Positions 6,026 through 12,503 of a DNA stretch of 12,503 nt are shown piece after piece (the stretch's first letter is position 1; every line of letters begins with the position of its first letter). Under the pieces are notes generated by a model, which was not told the DNA's origin, ran no database searches, and saw only the letters and a list, made by a program, of their open reading frames with translations. This stretch comes from an uncultured bacterium (lineage in GTDB: Bacteria; Cyanobacteriota; Vampirovibrionia; Gastranaerophilales; Gastranaerophilaceae), in contig CASGAK010000137.1 of assembly GCA_949299435.1 (NCBI GenBank), positions 1-12,503 on the forward strand, in the 5' to 3' direction. The position numbers were made by a program, and so were the translations under genes.

Positions 6026-7444
6026 CTAAACGCCGATATCTCGTAATTTTTTACCTTCCATAAGATTTTTTTCAATATTTTCTAAAGATATTCCCTTAGT
6101 TTCAGGTATTAACAATATAGTTAGAACTACGAACAGTACGTTCAAACAGGTATAAATCCAGAACGTAGCAGCTATACCGAAAGTATTAATTAAAGTAAGG
6201 AAAGTAGCCCCGATAATCATATTAACAATCCAGTTCGTCGTAGTAGAACAAGCTACCCCGAAGTCACGACTTTTAAGCGGTTGAATTTCAGAGCACAAAA
6301 TCCAAACAACAGGACCAGCACTCATCGCGAAACTTGTGATTGTAAATAGAGTCATTATGATAGCTAAAATAGAAATCCAAAGTGGGCTGAAACCGGCATT
6401 AATCATAAATAGACAAACACCTAACAGGAATGTACCTAATGCAATACCTGCGAAACCAATTTTTAAAATAGGCTTTCTTCCTTGCTTATCAACGGTTTTC
6501 ATTGCGATAAGAGTTGCAAGTACGTTTGTAGCACCACAAATGACAGTTGCAATCATCTGCTGTTCCGTGTTAGCAAATCCGGCATGTTTGAATATCTGCG
6601 GAGCATAATAAAGTATTACGTTCATACCCGTAAACTGTTGCATTGCCTGCAATAGCATTCCCAGATATACAGCACGCCGGACGTTTTTATTTTCTTTAAA
6701 CAAACTCCAGCCTTCTTGTTTTACCTTTAAACTCTCATGAATTTCTTCCAATTCACTATCAGCTTTTGCATCAGTCGTGCTAAGCATTCTTAGAATTTCT
6801 TTAGCTTTTTCAAATTTGCCCTTAGATGCCAACCACCTTGGACTGTCAGGTAATCCAAAAACAGAAATCATTAATAATATAGCAGGTAAACTTATAACTC
6901 CGAGCATCATTCTCCAGTGTCCGCCATAGCTGAAAATAGTATCGGAAATAAAGGCAACTAAAATACCTATTGTCACCATCATTTGATACATAGAAATAAG
7001 TTTGCCCCGATCCTCTTTTTCAGACATCTCAGAAAGGTACAGCGGAGCGACATAAGAAGCAATTCCGACCGCAAATCCGAGTAAGACACGTGAAATTAAA
7101 AGAATAGCTACATTCGGAGCCATGGAGGATCCTATTGAGCCTATTACAAATAATGCAGCACCCGCCATTAAACTTGTTTTTCTGCCCAGTTTGAAAGAAA
7201 TCCAACCTGTAGAAATAGCACCTAATGCGGCACCTAACATCATTGTTGATACAACCCATTCCTGTAATCTGCTTGATAATTCAAAATGAGTTGTGATAAA
7301 CGGTAATGCACCTGAAATTACACCGATATCAAGCCCGAATAAAAGCCCTGCCATACCTGCAGCAAATGTAATAAATATTTTCATCCGTTTTGCTTTTAAA
7401 GCTCTTTGTGCATCAATAGCATCATTTTGCAAAGCGTCGTCCAT
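6026..7444 (-). CDS. galP: galactose/H+ symporter, MFS sugar porter family
   Basis: 472 aa, 12 predicted membrane segments in the inner membrane; imports galactose (possibly glucose) with protons. Sugar-porter signatures are complete: GLLFGLDIGVISGALPF with D39 at the proton-coupling position known from XylE/GalP, GRK (87-89), LPDSPRW (198-204), QQFTGMNVILYY (269-280), GRKP (322-325) and PETKG (447-451). The resemblance to enterobacterial GalP as I remember it extends to regions normally variable, such as ESLKVKQEGWSLFKEN and the ending NLMEGKKLRDIG, so orthology or transfer is likely. The start ATG has SD AAGGAG (7451-7456). It is divergent from galK across 139 bp that hold both promoters. 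Substrate assignment rests on this resemblance plus the Leloir genes alongside. Confidence 0.9.
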   Translation of the reverse strand: MDDALQNDAIDAQRALKAKRMKIFITFAAGMAGLLFGLDIGVISGALPFITTHFELSSRLQEWVVSTMMLGAALGAISTGWISFKLGRKTSLMAGAALFVIGSIGSSMAPNVAILLISRVLLGFAVGIASYVAPLYLSEMSEKEDRGKLISMYQMMVTIGILVAFISDTIFSYGGHWRMMLGVISLPAILLMISVFGLPDSPRWLASKGKFEKAKEILRMLSTTDAKADSELEEIHESLKVKQEGWSLFKENKNVRRAVYLGMLLQAMQQFTGMNVILYYAPQIFKHAGFANTEQQMIATVICGATNVLATLIAMKTVDKQGRKPILKIGFAGIALGTFLLGVCLFMINAGFSPLWISILAIIMTLFTITSFAMSAGPVVWILCSEIQPLKSRDFGVACSTTTNWIVNMIIGATFLTLINTFGIAATFWIYTCLNVLFVVLTILLIPETKGISLENIEKNLMEGKKLRDIGV

Positions 7445-7473
7445 ATAAATCTCCTTATAAAAACTATATAATT

Positions 7474-7503
7474 ATTATGCCCCATTTTTTTTATTATTAT
7501 CAA
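7474..7503 (-). promoter_or_regulatory. candidate sigma-70 promoter of galP
   Basis: Leftward, TTGATA (7503-7498) and CATAAT (7479-7474) are 18 bases apart, each one base from consensus. The start of transcription would be near 7467, giving a leader of about 23 nt with the SD AAGGAG. The spacer contains an A-tract. Confidence 0.5.
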
Positions 7504-7533
7504 GTCTTAAAAAAATCTCCTACTTTATATGTA

Positions 7534-7562
7534 TGTTACGTTTGTGAAAGATAGGGTATAAA
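7534..7562 (+). promoter_or_regulatory. weak candidate promoter of galKET
   Basis: TATAAA (7557-7562) is a reasonable -10. The hexamer 17 bases upstream, TGTTAC (7534-7539), is a poor -35, as expected for an activated or regulated promoter. The leader would carry AGAGGG (7571-7576), the galK SD. I could not find a convincing operator palindrome. Confidence 0.3.
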
Positions 7563-7583
7563 TAATTAAAAGAGGGTATTTTA

Positions 7584-8864
7584 ATGAAATCTTTAGAACA
7601 GTTAAAGAAAGATTTATCGAATGGTCTGTATGATGGAGTTTTAGCAAAGATATACTCTAAAAAAGACACATCTGAAGATCGTGAAAGATATAAAGATTTA
7701 CTAAACGGTTTCAGTGCAAATTTTGGAGCTGAGCGTGAAGTATCACTTTTTTCCGCCCCCGGTCGTACCGAAATCGGCGGAAATCACACAGATCATCAAC
7801 ATGGCTGTGTCTTAGCTGCAAGCGTAAATTTAGATGTAATCGCGGCTGTCGCGTTGAATAATGAAAATTTGATAAGACTGCAATCAGAAGGCTATCCTTT
7901 AGATGTAATAAATCTTAATGAATTATCCCCTGAAATGTCCGAGTATAATCAGGCAAAAGCTCTAATTCGCGGAGTTGTTGCACAATTTAAAGAGCTGGGA
8001 TATGACATAAAAGGTTTTGATGCCTATACAACATCGAATGTTCTAAAAGGTTCAGGTCTGTCGAGTTCTGCGGCTTTTGAGGTCTTAATCGGGAATATTT
8101 TGAATGGGCTTTTTGCAAACAATTCAGTAAGTGATGTCGAAATTGCAAAAATCGGGCAATATGCTGAAAATGTATATTTCGGAAAACCCTGCGGGCTTAT
8201 GGATCAAATGGCATCTTCTGTCGGAGCTGTAGTATCAATAGATTTTGAAAATACTGAAAATCCGCTGATTGAAAAAGTTGATTTTGATTTTTCAAAATCA
8301 GGATATGCACTTTGTATCATTGACAGTGGTGCTGACCATGCGGATTTGACTGATGAATATGCTGCCATTCCTTATGAAATGAAAAAAGTTGCAAAAGTTT
8401 TTGAAAAAGAGGTACTGCGTGAAGTTGATGAAGCACTTTTTATGGAAAATTTAGCAAAAGTCAGAGAAAAATGTGGTGACAGAGCAGTATTGAGGGCGAT
8501 GCATTTTTATGCTGATAATCGTCGGGCTATATTGGAGGCAGAAGCTCTCAAAAAAGGTGATTTTGAAAGGTTCTTGGAACTCGTAAAAGAATCAGGTCGG
8601 TCATCTTATATGTATCTTCAAAATGTGTCCGTAGCCGGAGCAACGAATAATCAAGCAGTAGCTGTTGTATTAGCTTTGTGCGATAAAATTTTGCAAAATA
8701 AAGGAGCTTATCGTGTCCACGGCGGCGGATTTGCAGGAACTATTCAGGCTTTTGTGCCTTTGAATATGGTAAATGAGTTTAAAATGAGAATTGAAAAAGC
8801 GATAGGTGAAGGTTGCTGTCATATATTATCAATCAGACCTGTCGGCGGGATTAGAATTGAATAA
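7584..8864 (+). CDS. galK: galactokinase
   Basis: 426 aa, GHMP kinase superfamily, cytoplasmic; phosphorylates alpha-D-galactose to galactose 1-phosphate with ATP, the first Leloir step. Motif 1 is PGRTEIGGNHTDHQHG (59-74), the galactokinase signature in the form common in Firmicutes (E. coli has an Ile-Gly-Glu-His-Thr version). The ATP loop is KGSGLSSSAA (155-164), the likely catalytic base is D207 in CGLMDQMAS, and motif 3 is GGGFAGT (380-386). It is somewhat longer than the 382-aa E. coli enzyme, with an extended N-terminus before motif 1. It is first in a tight galK-galE-galT operon, with 15 nt to galE, and divergent from the galactose symporter gene. Confidence 0.95.
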   Translation: MKSLEQLKKDLSNGLYDGVLAKIYSKKDTSEDRERYKDLLNGFSANFGAEREVSLFSAPGRTEIGGNHTDHQHGCVLAASVNLDVIAAVALNNENLIRLQSEGYPLDVINLNELSPEMSEYNQAKALIRGVVAQFKELGYDIKGFDAYTTSNVLKGSGLSSSAAFEVLIGNILNGLFANNSVSDVEIAKIGQYAENVYFGKPCGLMDQMASSVGAVVSIDFENTENPLIEKVDFDFSKSGYALCIIDSGADHADLTDEYAAIPYEMKKVAKVFEKEVLREVDEALFMENLAKVREKCGDRAVLRAMHFYADNRRAILEAEALKKGDFERFLELVKESGRSSYMYLQNVSVAGATNNQAVAVVLALCDKILQNKGAYRVHGGGFAGTIQAFVPLNMVNEFKMRIEKAIGEGCCHILSIRPVGGIRIE

Positions 8865-8879
8865 CGAAAAGAGGTAAGA

Positions 8880-9869
8880 ATGACGATATTAGTTTTAGGA
8901 GGAGCGGGATATATAGGCTCACATACGGTATATGAGCTTATAGCAAAAGGTGAAGATGTTGTAATTGCAGACAGTCTGCAAACAGGACATGTTGAAGCTA
9001 TTCACCCGCAAGCAAGATTTTACAAAGGTGATATAAGAAATATCAGTTTTTTAGATGCCCTGTTCAATAAGGAAAAAATTGAGTCAGTAATTCATTTTGC
9101 CGCAAATTCTCTAGTCGGAGAGAGTATGACAGATCCTTTGAAGTATTACGATAATAATTTATATGGCACGATGGTACTTTTAGAGTCAATGGTCAAAAAC
9201 GGTGTGGGGAAAATAGTATTTTCATCTACTGCTGCAACTTATGGAGAGCCTGAAAATATTCCGATACTGGAAAGTGACAGAAAAGAGCCGACAAATACCT
9301 ATGGTGAAACAAAATTGTCTATGGAAAAAATGATGAAATGGGTATCAAAAGCACATGATTTAAAATTTGTATCTTTAAGGTATTTTAATGCTTGTGGTGC
9401 CGACAAATCAGGTAAAATCGGAGAGGCACATGAGCCTGAAACTCATTTAATCCCGTTGATTTTACAGGTGCCAAACGGCAGACGAGAGCAAATAAATATT
9501 TTTGGTGATGACTATGACACACCTGACGGAACCTGTATAAGGGATTATATCCATGTAACAGATTTAGCCGAAGCACATATTTTAGCGGTCGAATATCTCC
9601 AAAAAGGCGGAGAAAGTGATATATTCAATTTAGGTAACGGCATAGGCTTCAGCGTAAAAGAAGTGATTGATACCGCAAGAAAAGTAACTGGACATGCAAT
9701 TCCTGCAGTAATTTCACCGCGTCGTGCGGGAGATCCTGCTCAACTTGTAGCATCAAGTGAAAAAGCTAAGAAAATTCTCGGCTGGAAGCCTGAGCATGCG
9801 GATTTGGAAGAAATTATCGCATCTGCTTGGAATTGGCATAAAAATCACCCGTTCGGTTTCTCAAAATAG
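8880..9869 (+). CDS. galE: UDP-glucose 4-epimerase
   Basis: 329 aa, extended short-chain dehydrogenase fold, cytoplasmic, NAD-dependent; interconverts UDP-galactose and UDP-glucose, regenerating the UDP-glucose that GalT uses. Visible: NAD-binding GGAGYIGS (7-14), HFAANSLVGES (72-82), the active-site serine/threonine in FSSTAATYG (114-122), catalytic Y141-x3-K145 in TYGETK, then RYFNACGAD (167-175) and the UDP-sugar-binding RDYIHVTDLA (221-230). Length matches family members of 325-340 aa. SD GAGG (8871-8874) precedes the ATG, 15 nt after galK. It may also supply UDP-galactose for surface polysaccharide. Confidence 0.95.
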   Translation: MTILVLGGAGYIGSHTVYELIAKGEDVVIADSLQTGHVEAIHPQARFYKGDIRNISFLDALFNKEKIESVIHFAANSLVGESMTDPLKYYDNNLYGTMVLLESMVKNGVGKIVFSSTAATYGEPENIPILESDRKEPTNTYGETKLSMEKMMKWVSKAHDLKFVSLRYFNACGADKSGKIGEAHEPETHLIPLILQVPNGRREQINIFGDDYDTPDGTCIRDYIHVTDLAEAHILAVEYLQKGGESDIFNLGNGIGFSVKEVIDTARKVTGHAIPAVISPRRAGDPAQLVASSEKAKKILGWKPEHADLEEIIASAWNWHKNHPFGFSK

Positions 9870-9883
9870 TCAGAAAGGACCTT

Positions 9884-11386
9884 ATGATTTCGGAGAGTAT
9901 TTCAAAACTTGTTCAATATGGAATAAAAAACAGTCTTATAAACGAGGCTGATAAAATTTATGTGATAAATCGTATTCTTGAAGTTTTGCAGTTAGATGAT
10001 TTTCAAGAATGTGAAATTCAAGATTGTGAAATTGATTTGGAGCATATTTTGAATGAAATTTTGGATTACGCTTGTGAAAAAGGTTTGACAGAGGACGATA
10101 TAACAAGTCGTGATTTATTTGATACAAAAGTTATGGGCTGTATTGTCCCGCCACCGCATGATGTAATTGATAAGTTTGAAATGCTGTATAAAAGTTCACC
10201 AAAGTTAGCAACCGAATGGTATTATAAATTTTCGCAGGATACTGATTATATAAGACGCTACAGGATTAAAAAAGATTTGCGATGGAAAGCGGATACTGAA
10301 TATGGTGAGCTTGATATTTCAATAAACCTTTCAAAGCCTGAAAAAGATCCAAAGGCAATCGCTGCAGCAAAATCCGCTAAACAATCAGGATATCCTAAAT
10401 GTGCACTTTGTGCTCAAAATGAGGGGTATTCAGGCAGATTGAATCACCCTGCAAGGCAAAATCACCGTATTATTCCTATTGATTTGGATAATGAAAAGTG
10501 GTTCTTGCAGTATTCACCCTATGTCTATTACGACGAGCATTGCATTGTGCTGAATAGCCGGCATATTCCTATGAAAATAGAAAAATCAACTTTTAAAAAA
10601 CTTTTTGAGTTTATAGATAAATTCCCGCACTATTTTATCGGTTCAAATGCTGATTTGCCGATTGTGGGCGGTTCTATTTTATCTCATGATCATTTTCAGG
10701 GCGGACATTACGATTTTGCAATGGCTAAAGCTCCTATAGAAAAGAGGTTTTCTATAAAAGGTTTTGAAGATGTGGAATTGGGGACTGTAAAATGGCCGAT
10801 GTCTGTTATTAGAATACGTCATTATGATTATGAAAGACTTATATCACTTGCTGATGTTATTTTGAATAACTGGCGGAGCTATACTGATGAAGATGTCTTT
10901 ATTTATGCTTTTACTGACGGTATTCCGCATAATACGATTACACCTATTGCAAGAAAGTCAGGGGAGCTTTTTGAACTTGATTTGGTACTGAGAAATAACA
11001 TTACAACAGATACTCACCCTTTAGGGGTGTATCACCCCCATAGTGAATATCATCATATCAAAAAGGAAAATATCGGACTTATTGAAGTTATGGGACTTGC
11101 TGTATTGCCTTCAAGATTGAAAAATGAATTTGAAATATTATCGGATTATATTCTTAACAATAAGGATATAAGAAGTAATGATATCATTTCAAAGCATGCT
11201 GATTGGGCAGAAAAATTTCTGCCCGAGTATCAGGTTAATAGTGAAAATATTCAATCAATTTTGCGAATCGAAACAGGGAAAATTTTTGCCAAAATTCTTG
11301 AATGTTGTGGTGTATTCAAACGTGATGATGAGGGTGTAAAAGCGTTTGAAAAATTTATCAATTCAATTTCTTACAGCCAGGGGTAG
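9884..11386 (+). CDS. galT: class II UDP-glucose-hexose-1-phosphate uridylyltransferase
   Basis: 500 aa, cytoplasmic; exchanges UMP between UDP-glucose and galactose 1-phosphate to give glucose 1-phosphate and UDP-galactose. The length and layout are those of the class II (GalT2) family found mainly in Firmicutes, not the roughly 350-aa class I enzyme with an HPH active site. Marks are PKCALCAQNEGYSGR (171-185), RIIPIDL (195-201), SRHIPM (225-230), the histidine cluster GGSILSHDHFQGG (262-274) and GVYHPHSEYHHIKKENIGLIE (from 381). The first 85 residues are a helical N-terminal part usual for class II. The ATG has SD AAAGGA (9874-9879), 14 nt after galE. Its last 16 bases overlap the 3' end of the opposing prepilin gene, and no clear terminator is seen. 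Confidence 0.93.
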   Translation: MISESISKLVQYGIKNSLINEADKIYVINRILEVLQLDDFQECEIQDCEIDLEHILNEILDYACEKGLTEDDITSRDLFDTKVMGCIVPPPHDVIDKFEMLYKSSPKLATEWYYKFSQDTDYIRRYRIKKDLRWKADTEYGELDISINLSKPEKDPKAIAAAKSAKQSGYPKCALCAQNEGYSGRLNHPARQNHRIIPIDLDNEKWFLQYSPYVYYDEHCIVLNSRHIPMKIEKSTFKKLFEFIDKFPHYFIGSNADLPIVGGSILSHDHFQGGHYDFAMAKAPIEKRFSIKGFEDVELGTVKWPMSVIRIRHYDYERLISLADVILNNWRSYTDEDVFIYAFTDGIPHNTITPIARKSGELFELDLVLRNNITTDTHPLGVYHPHSEYHHIKKENIGLIEVMGLAVLPSRLKNEFEILSDYILNNKDIRSNDIISKHADWAEKFLPEYQVNSENIQSILRIETGKIFAKILECCGVFKRDDEGVKAFEKFINSISYSQG

Positions 11387-12228
11387 TCCTTTTTTATTTC
11401 CCAGCCGTCCATCATAATAAGTCGTCCGCAATAGCTTGCACTTGATTTGCACAATTGAAGCATTTCCTCTCTTGTATAGAATTTATCGTGACTGTAAAAA
11501 TTAAATTTTCCAGTACTTGAATAGACGATAAACATAAATATATCCTCTCCCCAAGCATTCGGGTTTTTCATACCATTTATATCAGCATATATTGTTATAT
11601 TTTGATAGCCCGGATTATTTGCACTACCTGTATCCATTGTGATTAGTAGGATAGTCCCGTCATTTAATATTAGCAGAACTCCATTTCTATTAAGTGTTAT
11701 ACGGTCTTGAGTTGCATCTTTATGAGTGCTGACACTTTTATATCCCAAATCTTTGAAACTGCCAAACTCAATTTTTTTGATATCTGCAAGGTAGGGTACA
11801 ATGTATTTTGGGGTAAAATCTTCAAGAATTTTTTTTAAATTAGCATTGCTAACTGCCGTATTTGCATAACTTTGTGTTCCCCAGTTTATAACGTCCCCAT
11901 GCTCGGCTTTTGTGCGTTCTACAGCTTGGGATAATACCGTATATGTTCTTTCAAGACGGGTAGCTGTAACTTTTTTATTGTAATTACCAATAAGACTCGG
12001 TAGTGTCATTGCTGCTACAACACCGATTATTCCCAACGTAATAAGAACTTCTGCTAAAGTAAATGCTTTATTAAAAAAATGAAAAATTGTTTTTGAATTA
12101 GAAAGTTTTATTTTATTACAAACTTCAATAGGGTAATTTTCTGCGTCAAAAATTTTTAATAGCGGGGAAAATTCTTTAGTTACCCCCCCCCCCCCTGGCT
12201 GTATTCCTTTCATAGCTTTGGTTTTCAT
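11371..12228 (-). CDS. prepilin-like protein with type IV pilin signal behind a 13-G tract
   Basis: 285 aa. The type IV prepilin/pseudopilin signal is clear: K54-A55, then F56-T-L-A-E60 with Glu at +5, followed by a hydrophobic helix to about residue 76. Cleavage after A55 would give a mature protein of about 230 aa, probably part of a pilus or type II secretion-like filament. The C-terminal domain has DINGMKNPNAWGEDIF (217-232), C260 and C267 (possible disulfide) and MDGWEIKKDYPW near the end, a pattern I associate with Gastranaerophilales prepilins. The ATG at 12228 has an ideal SD and promoter; an in-frame ATG at 12288 lies within the -35 and is rejected. Oddities are the 55-residue leader (normally about 6-30), Ala instead of Gly at -1, and four Gly codons (12-15) made by a 13-G run. 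In frame as sequenced. Confidence 0.85.
   Translation of the reverse strand: MKTKAMKGIQPGGGGVTKEFSPLLKIFDAENYPIEVCNKIKLSNSKTIFHFFNKAFTLAEVLITLGIIGVVAAMTLPSLIGNYNKKVTATRLERTYTVLSQAVERTKAEHGDVINWGTQSYANTAVSNANLKKILEDFTPKYIVPYLADIKKIEFGSFKDLGYKSVSTHKDATQDRITLNRNGVLLILNDGTILLITMDTGSANNPGYQNITIYADINGMKNPNAWGEDIFMFIVYSSTGKFNFYSHDKFYTREEMLQLCKSSASYCGRLIMMDGWEIKKDYPWL
12183..12195 (-). repeat. 13-base poly-G tract inside the prepilin leader, putative phase-variation switch
   Basis: Thirteen C on the + strand are 13 G in the coding sense, reading CCA, four GGG, then GTA. With 13 G the frame continues to the prepilin signal. With 12 G the next codon is TAA; with 14 G the frame reads GGT AAC TAA. No ATG, GTG or TTG lies in frame between the tract and the signal, so length changes would switch the protein on or off. 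Such a run is very unlikely by chance in AT-rich DNA; slippage is inferred, not shown. Confidence 0.7.
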
Positions 12229-12234
12229 GATTTT

Positions 12235-12240
12235 CCTCCT
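12235..12240 (-). promoter_or_regulatory. strong SD fixing the prepilin start
   Basis: AGGAGG, the full consensus, ends 6 bases before ATG 12228 when read leftward. It is the best ribosome binding site in the window and decides the start against the upstream in-frame ATG. Confidence 0.8.
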
Positions 12241-12259
12241 TTTGTTGCTAACATTAAGT

Positions 12260-12288
12260 ATTATATCATTAACTTTCGTGATGTGCAA
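12260..12288 (-). promoter_or_regulatory. extended -10 promoter of the prepilin gene
   Basis: Leftward, TTGCAC (12288-12283), a 17-base spacer ending in TGA, and a perfect TATAAT (12265-12260). The TGn extension and consensus -10 compensate for the weak -35. Transcription would start near 12253, leaving a leader of about 25 nt that contains the AGGAGG. Confidence 0.65.
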
Positions 12289-12386
12289 ATTTTTAATAGT
12301 TTTGAAATATCTTTTTTAATTAGCATATTGTGTAATTTTTTATTAAAGAATAAGTGGTTTAATAATATGAGAAAAAGGAAAAAATT

Positions 12387-12503
12387 ATGCTAAAGACGGT
12401 TTTGAATGTAATATCACTATCACTGCTTATATCATTAACTCTTGTATGTGCGGCTCAAGCTGATGAAATAAAATTTGATAATCAAAATTTTGTATTGAAA
12501 GCA
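12387..12503 (+). CDS. secreted protein, N-terminal part only (runs off the window)
   Basis: Only 39 codons are visible, so the family cannot be named. The start ATG has SD AAGGAA (12375-12380). Residues 1-24 look like a Sec signal peptide: Lys at 3, a hydrophobic core NVISLSLLISLTLV, and a signal peptidase I site AQA before DEIKFDNQNF. A Cys at 21 lies in LVCAA, a poor lipobox, so lipoprotein is less likely. It is divergent from the prepilin gene. A TGG-TTTAAT extended -10-like sequence (12355-12363) may drive it. Confidence 0.6.
   Translation, partial: MLKTVLNVISLSLLISLTLVCAAQADEIKFDNQNFVLKA

Noticed and set aside
7534..7548. LacI/GalR-like operator in the galP-galK spacer
   Set aside because: Only the right half around a central CG fits; the left half does not, so there is no palindrome to support it.
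12229..12288. Upstream ATG start of the prepilin at 12288
   Set aside because: It falls in the -35 hexamer of the likely promoter, and the consensus SD belongs to ATG 12228.
12367..12393. Eight-codon frame (MRKRKKLC) overlapping the last gene's start, as a leader peptide
   Set aside because: It lacks its own SD, and its A-rich codons are simply the SD region of the gene at 12387.
12427..12440. 14-base match to 12261-12274 (the prepilin promoter region)
   Set aside because: One copy encodes part of a signal peptide; a single 14-base match is near chance for AT-rich DNA of this length.

Overview
The window is AT-rich, gene-dense bacterial DNA with short spacers, Shine-Dalgarno (SD) starts and the standard code. 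The best clue to the organism is the reverse-strand prepilin gene near the right end. Its signal (FTLAEVLITLGIIGVVAAMT) and its ending (a Cys pair, then MDGWEIKKDYPW) match, from memory, the large prepilin families of gut Gastranaerophilales (Vampirovibrionia/'Melainabacteria', non-photosynthetic relatives of Cyanobacteria). A small protein starting MQINFTGIKN points the same way. This placement is inference, moderately confident; no rRNA or other marker gene is present.

Left part (1-4154): a DUF2130 protein with a nuclease-like core, a CDF metal exporter and an HD-domain phosphohydrolase all read rightward. They meet, tail to tail with no gap, a leftward pair: a DUF4186 protein and the YbaK/EbsC-type tRNA deacylase, whose stop and start codons share one base. 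These look like housekeeping genes with no obvious common pathway.

Middle part (4253-11386): a complete galactose-use locus. GalM (mutarotase) is followed by a small lineage-type protein gene that appears frameshifted, then a perfect palindrome acting as a two-way terminator. The galactose/H+ symporter GalP reads leftward, divergent from a tight galK-galE-galT operon. Together they would import galactose, convert the beta to the alpha anomer, phosphorylate it, exchange it with UDP-glucose and recycle UDP-galactose: the full Leloir pathway. GalK and GalT are of the type common in Firmicutes, whereas GalP resembles enterobacterial GalP along its whole length, so the locus may be of mixed origin. 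No galactose regulator gene is in the window.

Right part (11371-12503): a prepilin-like gene converges on galT and overlaps its end by 16 bp. It has a strong promoter and SD, but its first codons contain a run of 13 G, with stop codons waiting in both other frames directly after the run. This has the form of a phase-variable ON/OFF switch, currently ON, and is the most interesting signal here. A secreted-protein gene starts divergently from it and runs off the window. I saw no tRNA, rRNA, CRISPR or insertion sequence.
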